A stretch of 64,000 bases of DNA, taken from contig JAHHHU010000022.1 of assembly GCA_019359175.1 (NCBI GenBank), positions 1-64,000 of the forward strand, read 5' to 3'. A program made the translations under genes and the position numbers. The notes under the pieces are model-generated. The model made no database searches. It was not told where the DNA came from and was given only the letters and a program-made list of their open reading frames with translations. This DNA is from Phormidium tanganyikae FI6-MK23 (GTDB lineage Bacteria; Cyanobacteriota; Cyanobacteriia; Leptolyngbyales; Leptolyngbyaceae). Each line of letters starts with the position of its first letter. Positions within the stretch are counted from its first letter, which is position 1. Shown here piece by piece: positions 35,120 to 43,736 of this stretch.

Positions 35120-36055
35120 CTAGTAGGAAGACAGAAGAGCAACGGGCGGCCGAAACACTAAGTCACCTTCAGGGGGTGCAGTGTCTTCGTAGAGGGCAAT
35201 CACTTCTTCAGGCAATCGAGCGAGATCGGTTGCCCGCATGAAGTCTCTCAATGCTGTGCCAGTCGAAACATTATCAACGTTCGGCGCACCTTTTCTGGCA
35301 ATCAAATCGTCCAGATGCACCGTTCTAAAGTCGATACTATAGCGTGTGCGACCAGAGGTGTTTGGGACAGTTGAGTGCATCTGTGCGCCAGCGAACAACA
35401 TCACGCCGCCTACTTCACAAACAAGCCGAATTTGAGGATCGATATCGATAGGTTCTTCTGAGCGAGGCTGAAAGCGCGTGTCTTTCTTAACGTGTTGAGC
35501 GGCGTTTTTGCGCCCTGTGTTGTTGTATTCGTAGTAGTTAAAGCCGCTCGAACTATTCTTCACAGGTTGGCTCCAGTATTTCGGATGGAATGCCATCGAG
35601 CTTTCTGATTCAAATTCATATACTGGAAGCCACCAATTCACCTGGCTCGGAGGCGCACAGTACCAGGTATCTCGATGCGGATGGAACGGATAACCGACTC
35701 CTGCTGTGAGGTAAGCGTGACTTGTGATGATCTTTAATCGAGGGACATCGAAATAAGTTTTTTCTAAGTCGTAGCTGTATTCTTCCAGGATTTCTTGAAT
35801 GAGTTGCTTTGATTTTGGATGATGAATAAAGCTGGGTTTGAGTGGAGCCGCGATCGCAACAAATTCCTCAACGCTAAACTTATGTTGCGCCATGGTTGGA
35901 TCAAGCGGAGCAAACGCCGCTTCAATCATTTCGCGAGCGTGTTCACACAGCGCCAACAGACTAGGACGGGGCGAAAATAAGAAAAGCTGCCCGTCGTAAA
36001 TTCGTTCGCGTCTCACTTCATCACTAACTGGAGAATCAAAGTAAACAGTGTGCAT
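35120..36055 (-). CDS. Fe(II)/2-oxoglutarate dioxygenase-like protein (PhyH-type)
   Basis: A 311-residue protein. GYPFHPHRDTWYCAPPSQVNW holds an H-x-D pair and AGAQMHSTVPNTSGRTRYSIDF holds a distal His followed by an Arg-Ser pattern, together matching the facial triad and 2-oxoglutarate-binding Arg of PhyH-like dioxygenases. The substrate is unknown. Only 5 bases separate it from the DUF4910 gene, so the two are almost certainly co-transcribed. A role in oxidising a sugar or acyl group is inferred from position. Confidence 0.68.
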   Translation of the reverse strand: MHTVYFDSPVSDEVRRERIYDGQLFLFSPRPSLLALCEHAREMIEAAFAPLDPTMAQHKFSVEEFVAIAAPLKPSFIHHPKSKQLIQEILEEYSYDLEKTYFDVPRLKIITSHAYLTAGVGYPFHPHRDTWYCAPPSQVNWWLPVYEFESESSMAFHPKYWSQPVKNSSSGFNYYEYNNTGRKNAAQHVKKDTRFQPRSEEPIDIDPQIRLVCEVGGVMLFAGAQMHSTVPNTSGRTRYSIDFRTVHLDDLIARKGAPNVDNVSTGTALRDFMRATDLARLPEEVIALYEDTAPPEGDLVFRPPVALLSSY

Positions 36056-36121
36056 AGAGCTTCCTTACAAAATTGAAATGAACAATCATCGATCGAGTAA
36101 ATTGCTCGATCGATGACTTGC

Positions 36122-37459
36122 TTAAAGTCCAATGCCTTCGTAGCGCTGAATCGAGTCTTTGTCTAACATCCGACGACCATCCACAAAGACAGGCTGTGGA
36201 TCAAGTTGAGCAATCATCTCAGGCACGGCTCGAAACTCATCCCAACGAGTCACAAGCACGATCGCATCTACCTCGTCGAGCGCGGCTTCTAAGCGATCGC
36301 AGAGTTCCACCTCTTCTGAATTGAGGAGCTTTGCCGCTTCTGAGTTCGCCACCGGATCGTAGGCTTTGAGCATTGCATTTTGCGCTTTGAGTGCCTTGAT
36401 CAATGGAATCGCGGGTGTTTCCCGCATATCGTTCGTGTTAGGTCTAAACGATAATCCCAAGATGGCAATCTTCACGCCATCAAGCGACGGAAAATGCTTG
36501 TTTAGCCTAGCAATGACTTGCTGAGGTTGGGATTGATTGACTTGAATCACTGCGTCTAACAAGGGCATCGCACTCTGATATTTCTCGCCATGAGCAATCA
36601 AAGCCTTCACATCTTTGGGTAGGCAGCTTCCTCCAAAGCCACAACCAGCGGCAAGAAAGCTTGTAATTGGTGGAACAATACGATCGCCATTTGGCAATAC
36701 AGTAGTCAAATAGCGGCTGTTGTGAACCCCTTTCATCACTTCTACAATGTCGGTGTTGCCGATCGCAGAACAAAGATTGCCAACTTCATTCGAGAAAGAG
36801 ATCAACAAGGCTAACAATGAATTTGAAGTATATTTGATCATCTCAGCAGTGGAATTGTTCGTTCTTAAACGATCGACTCCATCAAATCCACTGTAAAGAG
36901 CATCTAATTGGTCAATGCTCTGATCGTCAATGCCGCCTAAAACAATGCGATCGGGATACATAAAATCGTCGATCGCTTCGCCTTCAGTGAGGAATTCTGG
37001 GTTCATTCCTACACCAAAGTCAACTCCTGCTTTTTTGCCCGAAGCAGCTTCGAGAATTGGCAAAACAACTTGATCCGTTGTTCCAGGAACAACAGTACTT
37101 TTCACTACAACCAAATGGTAGGTTGACTTCTCTTTGAGCGCCTCGCCGATCTGCTGTGCAACTTGCTTCACATAAGTCAGATCAACTTCTTTCCCATCAA
37201 ACGGAGTTCCGACTGCAATCAAAGAAAGCTCAGTATCAAGAATTGCTTGGCGGAAATCCGTTGTCGCTTTGAGACGAGAATGAATGTTGCGCTCCAAGAG
37301 TTCGTTCAATCCAGGCTCGTAGAACGGAGAAATGCCTTGGTTGATCTTATCGACTTTCGATTGATCGACATCAACACAGAGAACTTCATGCCCTTTCTCA
37401 GCAAAGCAAACTCCTGAAACTAAGCCGACATAACCTGTTCCAATGATAGAAACCTGCAT
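36122..37459 (-). CDS. ugd: UDP-glucose 6-dehydrogenase
   Basis: A 445-residue UDP-glucose/GDP-mannose dehydrogenase that oxidises UDP-glucose to UDP-glucuronate with 2 NAD. The N-terminal Rossmann loop is VSIIGTGYVGLVSGVCFAE; the catalytic Cys lies in GFGGSCLPKDVKAL; the C-terminal domain has LGLSFRPNTNDMRETPAIPL and LVTRWDEFR. Its ATG overlaps the stop of the SDR gene upstream by one base (TAATG), indicating coupled translation. Its product, UDP-glucuronate, is the substrate of UXS-type enzymes. Confidence 0.95.
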   Translation of the reverse strand: MQVSIIGTGYVGLVSGVCFAEKGHEVLCVDVDQSKVDKINQGISPFYEPGLNELLERNIHSRLKATTDFRQAILDTELSLIAVGTPFDGKEVDLTYVKQVAQQIGEALKEKSTYHLVVVKSTVVPGTTDQVVLPILEAASGKKAGVDFGVGMNPEFLTEGEAIDDFMYPDRIVLGGIDDQSIDQLDALYSGFDGVDRLRTNNSTAEMIKYTSNSLLALLISFSNEVGNLCSAIGNTDIVEVMKGVHNSRYLTTVLPNGDRIVPPITSFLAAGCGFGGSCLPKDVKALIAHGEKYQSAMPLLDAVIQVNQSQPQQVIARLNKHFPSLDGVKIAILGLSFRPNTNDMRETPAIPLIKALKAQNAMLKAYDPVANSEAAKLLNSEEVELCDRLEAALDEVDAIVLVTRWDEFRAVPEMIAQLDPQPVFVDGRRMLDKDSIQRYEGIGL

Positions 37460-38592
37460 TATGCGTCCTCCGCTTCTTGGTTGCCTTCATACCAAATCAG
37501 AGATCGACGAAGCCCTTCTTCAATAAAAATCGTCGGATTATAGCCCAAATGATTGCGAGCTTTTTCGATCACCGGACAGCGACGATTCGGATTATCGATC
37601 AAATAGTCCTTGTCCTCACTGACTTTACGAATGACCTGCCCTTCATATCCAAACAGTTCTTTTGAGATTGCGACCACTCTTTCTGCCAGTTCTGCAACCG
37701 AGATTTCAGGTGTCTCAATCCCAATGTTGTAAGCTTCACCAGGATGCCCTTTGACTAAAACCTTGTAGTAGCCTGTGATCGAATCCGCTGAATAGCAGAA
37801 TGTCCGCTTAGGTGAACCATCAGACAGCATGGTAATGTCTCTGCCACTGAACACATCGCGGGCAAAATCGGGAAGCAAACGTCGATCGGTAATCTTTAGC
37901 CCAGGCCCGTAGTTGTTAAAAGGACGGGCAGACTTAATCGGTAAGCCATACTGTTGAGCAAAGTTCACACACAGCGTTTCACCATAGCGCTTCGCTTCGT
38001 CATAGCAGGCGCGAGGCCCCGTACAAGAAACATTGCCTCGATAATCTTCAGGCGTGGGAATGTTCTCTGGTGTGGGATCGCCATAGATTTCGCTGCTAGA
38101 GAAGAACAAAAATCCACCAACTTCTTTCCCTTGATCTCTCTGGTTTTTGAAGTATTCCAGTAGATTGCGGAGTCCGTTGACATTAGCATCCATTGTGCCG
38201 ATCGGATCTCTGCGGTAGAAGGTAGGAGAAGCGATCGAAGCTGCATGAATAATGTACTGAAAGTCACCCATATCAGACGGCAACGGCTGTGTCATATCAT
38301 GCTTCAGCAGCGTTAGCGTGGGATCGTCTTTCAGGTCGGTCAACCAAGTTGGTACACCTCGCGAATAGTTATCGTAAACCGTGAGGCGGATTTGCTGCGC
38401 TGAGTCCCGTTTTTGGTTCCAGTGCAAAATCGCTTGTACAAAGTAATAGCCCAGAAAACCTGCGCCGCCTGTAATCAAGAGGTTTTTGCCTGCCATTGTG
38501 TCAAACTCTTCCGTGAGATTGGCACAAATATAGTCCAGGTCTTCAGCAATAATATCTTTTGCGCGGAGTTGGACTTTGGTTTGATTCGTCAT
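37459..38592 (-). CDS. UDP-glucuronate decarboxylase-like SDR (UXS type)
   Basis: A 377-residue extended SDR. The cofactor loop is LLITGGAGFLGYYFVQA and the active site YDEAKRYGE (YxxxK). TGPRACYDEAKRYGETLC is the signature of UDP-xylose synthase/UDP-glucuronate decarboxylase. Later SARPFNNYGPG and RTFCYSADSITGYYKVL fit the family. It sits directly before ugd with a one-base overlap, so the pair can make UDP-xylose or its 4-keto intermediate from UDP-glucose. ATG 38592 follows GAAGAGAG; an ATG at 38640 would add 16 residues. A 4,6-dehydratase role is an alternative. Confidence 0.82.
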   Translation of the reverse strand: MTNQTKVQLRAKDIIAEDLDYICANLTEEFDTMAGKNLLITGGAGFLGYYFVQAILHWNQKRDSAQQIRLTVYDNYSRGVPTWLTDLKDDPTLTLLKHDMTQPLPSDMGDFQYIIHAASIASPTFYRRDPIGTMDANVNGLRNLLEYFKNQRDQGKEVGGFLFFSSSEIYGDPTPENIPTPEDYRGNVSCTGPRACYDEAKRYGETLCVNFAQQYGLPIKSARPFNNYGPGLKITDRRLLPDFARDVFSGRDITMLSDGSPKRTFCYSADSITGYYKVLVKGHPGEAYNIGIETPEISVAELAERVVAISKELFGYEGQVIRKVSEDKDYLIDNPNRRCPVIEKARNHLGYNPTIFIEEGLRRSLIWYEGNQEAEDA

Positions 38593-38706
38593 TAAACTCT
38601 CTTCGTTGAGGCTCATGCCTACACTACTCATTGCACTCATAGATTGATTTCCACAACGTCATGATCTAAGCTCATCATCAAGAACACAAGACTGGCAGCA
38701 CACGCA

Positions 38707-39939
38707 CTAAGCGTAGATTTTAACTTCAGGGATAGGAACCACGAACTGGCCGCCCCACTCACGAATGTAGGAAACTTGCTCCATAATTTCGTCTTTGACG
38801 TTCCAGGGAAGAATCAACAGATAGTCTGGTTTTGTTTCTCGGATTTTGTCCGGAGAATAGATTGGAATGTGAGTTCCAGGGGTAAACTTGTTCTGCTTGT
38901 AAGGATTGCGATCGACAGTGTAATCGAGAAAATCTGTCCGAATCCCACAGTAGTTCAGCAAGGTATTTCCCTTCCCAGGCGCACCGTAACCCGCAACCGT
39001 TTTTCCCTTTTGCTTTGCTGTGATCAAAAACTCCAGCAGTTTTCGCTTGGTTTCTTTCACCTGCTCGGTAAAGTTGGCATAGGTTTCAAGCTTGTCAAAA
39101 CCAGCGATTTTTTCGCGTTCTAAAAGTTCAGTCACACGATCGCTCACAGGTTTCGATATATCTTCGGTGTGACGCGCATAGATTCGCAGAGAACCCCCGT
39201 GAATCGGAATCTCTTGCACATCGAACAAGGTCAACCCATGAAATGCAAAGATTCTCTCAACAGCGATAAAAGACAGGTAAGAGAAATGCTCATGGTAAAT
39301 GGTGTCAAACTGATTCTCTTCTATCAGGCGCATCAGATGGGGAAACTCCATCGTGATCACACCATCGGGTTTCAGCATGATTTTCATGCCGCCTACAAAA
39401 TCATTGATGTCTGGGACGTGCGCGAGAACATTGTTTCCGAGCAGCAAATCCGCTTTACCGTCAGCTGCAAGCTCAGTTGCCGTCTGTACACCAAAGAATT
39501 TGTTAACAACCGGAATCCCTTTATCTTTCGCAACCTGAGAGACATTTACCGCAGGTTCAACGCCTAGCACTGGAATGCCTTTCTTCACAAAGTACTGCAA
39601 CAGATAACCATCGTTGCTAGCAATTTCCACCACTTTGCTTTGAGATCCGAAGCCGAACCGCTCCACCATCAGATCGCTGTAATCGCTCGCGTTTTTCAGC
39701 AAAGCATCCACATAAGACGAAAAATAGGCGTACTCTGTGAAAATGTCTTGGGGGCTAACGAACTCTTGAAGCTGAACCAGAAAGCAATTATCGCAAACAT
39801 AAGTATGGAGTGGATAGAACGGCTCCATCTCGTTTAATTGCTCTGGAGTAATATGGGTTTGGCACAGTGGCGACATTCCCAAATCGACAAACGTATGATG
39901 CAGCGGTGAGCTACAAAACCGACAATTTGAACCACTCAT
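38707..39939 (-). CDS. Sugar C-methyltransferase (zinc-binding, SAM-dependent)
   Basis: A 410-residue NDP-hexose C-methyltransferase type. The N-terminus has four zinc cysteines (CRFCSS and CDNC). The SAM domain follows (VVEIASNDGYLLQYF, VLGVEPAVNVSQVA), then the C-terminal block GYGAPGKGNTLLNYCGI. Relatives such as TylC3 and NovU add a methyl branch to 4-keto deoxysugars. It is the first gene of the minus-strand cluster. Start ATG 39939 follows GAGGTG by about 9 bases; an ATG at 39951 is too close to it. Confidence 0.88.
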   Translation of the reverse strand: MSGSNCRFCSSPLHHTFVDLGMSPLCQTHITPEQLNEMEPFYPLHTYVCDNCFLVQLQEFVSPQDIFTEYAYFSSYVDALLKNASDYSDLMVERFGFGSQSKVVEIASNDGYLLQYFVKKGIPVLGVEPAVNVSQVAKDKGIPVVNKFFGVQTATELAADGKADLLLGNNVLAHVPDINDFVGGMKIMLKPDGVITMEFPHLMRLIEENQFDTIYHEHFSYLSFIAVERIFAFHGLTLFDVQEIPIHGGSLRIYARHTEDISKPVSDRVTELLEREKIAGFDKLETYANFTEQVKETKRKLLEFLITAKQKGKTVAGYGAPGKGNTLLNYCGIRTDFLDYTVDRNPYKQNKFTPGTHIPIYSPDKIRETKPDYLLILPWNVKDEIMEQVSYIREWGGQFVVPIPEVKIYA

Positions 39940-40536
39940 AAATTCATGCACCTCACGGCATCAGGACGCTAAAACTACAGCACAGCGAGCCTTGAATCAC
40001 GTATCTCGTCATTTGACAAGAACGATCGAAGACTAATGGACTGAAGCAGACGTTGCCCCTCATTGACATCGAATTGACATCGAATCTTGTCTGCAAGTTG
40101 GCTGAATCAAGTCTCTACCATCTCTGCATAATTTTCCAGTATTTCTACGTAATCTTTATCGAAATCCCAGCATCTTTACTTAAACAAAATAGAGATACTG
40201 AGAATCACTATTTAGGGCTTGAAAATACTGCCATTTCTGGGAATCAAGCCTGTGGGTGTGAAATTCGGTCGTTTAACTCGGTAGATTGAGTAAATAACTC
40301 ACTCATTTTGGCGATTGCCTAAGAACAAGTGATGTGAGTTCTATTTACGGGTGTTGATGTTTACCAAAGTTTCGCTACAGTAGATGGAAATCGATCGTGA
40401 ATTCCATGTTCACGGAATGATCGAAATTGAGATTGAAGCAAGATTAAACCGAAATCGCGCTTGTGCATCAGGGTGTTCTGAATGTGACTTTTGCGTCTAA
40501 GAGATTTCTGTAAACCGTTACGATCGCTTTGAGACT
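39940..40536. other. Intergenic region upstream of the sugar cluster and the VanZ gene
   Basis: About 600 bases between divergent genes. A 78-codon frame at 40053-40289 looks like chance. A dyad lies at 40391-40424: TCGATC/GATCGA enclosing ATTCC/GGAAT with a 4-base bulge; an alternative is GTGAA/TTCAC. No exact NtcA site and no clear promoter boxes seen. Confidence 0.35.
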
Positions 40537-41352
40537 ATGAGCTATTCTTCGCCCCGCCGCTCGATTTTCATCACGCTCAGTAGTGTTTTGCTCGTGGTGC
40601 TGGTGACGTTACTTCCGTTTAATTTCACCGCAGAAGGCATTACTTTCGAGAGTGCAATCCGTCGCGTTTCGACTCATGCCAGTGGGATGAGTGACCTTGT
40701 TGGTAATATTTTTCTCTTCTTACCGTTTGGAATTGATTTAGCTTATGAGTTTCGTCAGCGGCGCATCAATAAACGACTAACGCTGCTATTTGTCTTGGGG
40801 TTGAGCGCTCTTCTCTCAACAACCGTAGAAACGCTGCAAGTCTTTCTGCCGTGGCGTTCTCCAAGCGTGATTGATGTTCTCACTAATACAAGCGGCGGCG
40901 CGATCGGCGCGATCGTTTATTTTCTGTGGCAACAAGCATTACCAAGTGGAGCGGAACCGATCGCGATTTGGATTCGTCGTCGGCTTTCACCTCAAATGCT
41001 GGCAGGCTTATCAATTCTGTGGTTAGTTGTGGCATCTGGAATTTGCTTTGTACTTCAGCAAGACCTGAAGATTGGCACTTGGCATTTTCCGATCGCGTTT
41101 ATGTTTATTTTCTACGGGGTCTTCTTTGTTCCGCTTGGAATCTTACTTGCACTAATTACCAGTGTGTTGAAAGGCGAACTCAAGTTCTATTTAATATTAT
41201 CGGTCGTCGGAGTTATTCTCCCCGCACTCATTATTGAGGTGTTGCTGCGGGGAACTGATCTAAGAAAGGTAAATTTGCTGGTGAGCATCACGATCTCACT
41301 TTTTACGATGCTGGTATTTCGGGGCCGTCTAGGTCACCTGCTGCGATATTAG
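40537..41352 (+). CDS. VanZ family membrane protein
   Basis: A 271-residue protein with about seven hydrophobic helices. The N-terminal half carries the VanZ pattern: a first helix, LPFNFT, then SDLVGNIFLFLPFGIDLAYEF and TTVETLQVFLPWRSPSVIDVLTNTSGGAIGA. VanZ proteins are linked to glycopeptide resistance or cell-envelope functions in other bacteria; the role here is unknown. The C-terminal helices (about residues 160-265) are an extra region. Confidence 0.82.
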   Translation: MSYSSPRRSIFITLSSVLLVVLVTLLPFNFTAEGITFESAIRRVSTHASGMSDLVGNIFLFLPFGIDLAYEFRQRRINKRLTLLFVLGLSALLSTTVETLQVFLPWRSPSVIDVLTNTSGGAIGAIVYFLWQQALPSGAEPIAIWIRRRLSPQMLAGLSILWLVVASGICFVLQQDLKIGTWHFPIAFMFIFYGVFFVPLGILLALITSVLKGELKFYLILSVVGVILPALIIEVLLRGTDLRKVNLLVSITISLFTMLVFRGRLGHLLRY

Positions 41353-41826
41353 CGGCGATCTCATTCATTACAGATCGGGCTGATCTAAGCTCGCGAATTG
41401 TACGGATTGACGGACAGATTTACAGAGGATAGCGGCTTGTTCTGCGGCAGCGATCGCAATTTCGCCTCGTGTGCATTTTTCATTCACTTTTTCCACTCCG
41501 TATTACTCACCGCTAAAATCCTTAGTTCAAATCGGAGCTTAACAAAAAACCTATCAAATCGAGCTTCTGTTTAATTAAAACGGCGCTTTTTACTCGTATT
41601 AGCACGGAACTGAAATATCGAGTTACAACTGCGACCTGCGAAAAACTAAGATTCAAATCCGTATAAATCAGGCAAACACCGAAATCTAATAAAGAGTGAA
41701 CTAAGCCCGCATTACCCCCCTGGATACTCAGCAGGTTCTGTTGTTAGAAGTATTACAAGTTACAAGCAACCGAGACATCGGGAGCCTGAGCCTCTAGAGT
41801 TAGCTGCACTTCATCTTGACTGCCAA
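41353..41826. other. Intergenic region upstream of the PEP-CTERM gene
   Basis: About 475 bases. It holds a 39-codon minus-strand frame (41368-41487) described separately, and a GTA-N8-TAC string at 41750-41763 overlapping a direct repeat (TTACAAG twice). No good -10 box stands 22 bases after it, so I do not call a promoter. Confidence 0.35.
41368..41487 (-). pseudogene. Possible fragment of a bisphosphate-nucleotidase-like gene
   Basis: From GTG 41487 the minus strand reads 39 residues, including GEIAIAAAEQAAILCKSVRQ. This resembles the first helix of cyanobacterial 3'(2'),5'-bisphosphate nucleotidases (a pattern of Ala-rich then LC-x-x-V-R). Nothing of the catalytic region follows. The similarity is short and may be chance. 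Confidence 0.22.
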
Positions 41827-42627
41827 ATGAACAACAAATTTTTGACTGGATTAACCGTCGCTGCTGCCACCCTGACTGGCGCTCTCGTCCATGCCCCTGC
41901 TGCCTCTGCATTTAACTGGAGCAGCGCTTGGTCGCAACCCACCATCTACAGCAAACAACAAGCTGAATTCAACGACGCGCCCTACCAACAGTACGTTCAG
42001 CAAGAGCGAGTCGCAATTCCAAACAGCGAACAATTTCTCCTCGATCCTTCAAAACTAAATCTGAAATTTGCTCACAACGTCTCCGTTTCGTTCATCAATG
42101 AGGGTGCTGGCTTCCGTAACCAACTCGCCTTTACTTCAAGCGGAACAACAAATACATCAGGGTTGATCTTCAACGACATTTCTTGCACGGGCGCGGGCTG
42201 TGTTGGCGATTGGGGCGGCAGCGCACTCAAACTCGGTGACACCGTGAACCTGGGCAAAATCAAGGGTGGATCTCAGTTAGATTTCGGTCTGAAATCGGAC
42301 GGCTTCAACGGCGGAACCAATATCTTTGGAACGAAGACTCAGAATAACGAAGATGGGCTTCAGCACGTTGTAGCTTACGCAGTCGGAAATCGTTACGTTC
42401 TATTGGGCTTTGAAGATTTGTACGGTGAGAAAAACGCAACAGGTGGTAAGAACCAAAACTCCGATCGCGATTTCAACGATACGGTATTTGTCGTGGATGT
42501 GGGTGAAGACAACCTGAGAGTTCTCAAAGGCGAAAAAGTTCCTGAGCCTTCGATCGTGCTTTCGCTATTGGGTCTAGGGGCTGCGGGATTGGTAGCTCGT
42601 CGCCGTCAGAACGACATCAAAGAATAG
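41827..42627 (+). CDS. PEP-CTERM sorted extracellular protein with DUF4114 domain
   Basis: A 266-residue exported protein: signal peptide ending ASAFNW, a beta-rich domain containing the DUF4114 block NSDRDFNDTVFVVDVG (a likely calcium-binding Asp pattern), then the C-terminal VPEPSIVLSLLGLGAAG, hydrophobic helix and RRRQ. The PEP-CTERM tail is cut by exosortase, so the protein should be released or anchored outside the inner membrane. No exosortase gene is seen in the window. Confidence 0.88.
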   Translation: MNNKFLTGLTVAAATLTGALVHAPAASAFNWSSAWSQPTIYSKQQAEFNDAPYQQYVQQERVAIPNSEQFLLDPSKLNLKFAHNVSVSFINEGAGFRNQLAFTSSGTTNTSGLIFNDISCTGAGCVGDWGGSALKLGDTVNLGKIKGGSQLDFGLKSDGFNGGTNIFGTKTQNNEDGLQHVVAYAVGNRYVLLGFEDLYGEKNATGGKNQNSDRDFNDTVFVVDVGEDNLRVLKGEKVPEPSIVLSLLGLGAAGLVARRRQNDIKE

Positions 42628-42667
42628 GTTTCCTCAACCGTTCTTTTGTCGAATTTGTGTGTAATAT

Positions 42668-42699
42668 AGGTAGCTCATGCTCTGTGGGCTACCTTTTTT
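42668..42699 (+). terminator. Terminator of the PEP-CTERM gene
   Basis: AGGTAGCTCA (42668-42677) pairs with TGGGCTACCT (42685-42694, one G-T pair), followed by TTTTTG. Confidence 0.85.
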
Positions 42700-42749
42700 G
42701 TTGCACAATAGGGGACTGAGATTGTGATGCCCAGACCGAGGAAGTTGAC

Positions 42750-43685
42750 ATGAGCGAAGATCCCCCTATTAGTGTCATTGAACAGCCGATTGGGATTGGC
42801 GGTACGGTTCGAGAACATCATTGGAGTTGGAAGGGAAAACCGCTGACCCTGGTGTATGAGATGATGGGAGAAGGCAAGCCGATTTTGTTGCTGCCTGCGC
42901 TGAGTTCGGTGTCAAGTCGATCGGAGATGCGAGGCTTGGCGAAACAGTTGGCGGACAACTATCAAGTTTATGCGATCGATTGGGTAGGGTTTGGGGATTC
43001 GTCGCGTCCATCCATTCAGTACACGCCTGCTTTATATGAAACTTGTTTGCGGAGTTTTGTGCAAACGATGTTTTCTGAACCTGTCGTGGTGATTGCAGCA
43101 GGACATTCGGCAGGATATGTGATGGAGTTGGCTCAGAGACAGCAGCCTTGGGAATGGGTTGTGTTGGTATGTCCGACTTGGAGAGGCCCCTTACCGACCG
43201 CGATGGGCGAGTATCGTTGGGCATATCGGCTGTTACAGGGCTTGATTGGGTTGCCGCTGGTGGGGCAATTTCTTTATCTTTTGAATACGACTCGTGGTTT
43301 CTTGAAAATGATGTACGAGCGGCACGTATTTGCCGACAAGCAGAACGTTACCCCAGATTTGCTCGATCGCAAATGGAAAACGACGAAGCGAAAAAGGGCG
43401 CGATTTGCATCCGCCGCATTTGTGACAGGGGCGCTCGATCAAGTGCGATCAAGTCAAGATTGGTTTAATTGGTTTCAGCCGCTTCCTGTCCCTGTGATGA
43501 TGGTGATCGGGGAAGAAATGCCCGCAAAATCACGTCAAGAAGTTGAAATATTGGCGCATTTCTCAGGAGTTCAGGTCTATCGGATGCCTGGATCGCTCGG
43601 ATTGCATGAGGAGTATCCGGAGCAATTGGCGGCGGGAATTCTGGCGTTTCTAGAAAAATATCGATCGAGAAAACGTAAGTTCTAA
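42750..43685 (+). CDS. Alpha/beta hydrolase
   Basis: A 311-residue alpha/beta hydrolase. The nucleophile elbow is AAGHSAGYVM; the first strand region is PILLLPALSSVSSRSEM, without the usual HG oxyanion motif; DWVGFGDSSRP follows. The His is in LGLHEEYPEQ, and a Glu in IGEEMPAKS may be the acid. The missing HG motif marks it as a divergent subfamily. Substrate unknown. Confidence 0.78.
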   Translation: MSEDPPISVIEQPIGIGGTVREHHWSWKGKPLTLVYEMMGEGKPILLLPALSSVSSRSEMRGLAKQLADNYQVYAIDWVGFGDSSRPSIQYTPALYETCLRSFVQTMFSEPVVVIAAGHSAGYVMELAQRQQPWEWVVLVCPTWRGPLPTAMGEYRWAYRLLQGLIGLPLVGQFLYLLNTTRGFLKMMYERHVFADKQNVTPDLLDRKWKTTKRKRARFASAAFVTGALDQVRSSQDWFNWFQPLPVPVMMVIGEEMPAKSRQEVEILAHFSGVQVYRMPGSLGLHEEYPEQLAAGILAFLEKYRSRKRKF

Positions 43686-43736
43686 TCTGCGAGCGGGATA
43701 AGGTGATCAAGTTTGCTTATCCCGGCTCACGTTCAG

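Noticed and set aside
40053-40289. A 78-codon plus frame upstream of the VanZ gene
   Set aside because: No SD, odd composition and no motif; it lies in a divergent promoter region.
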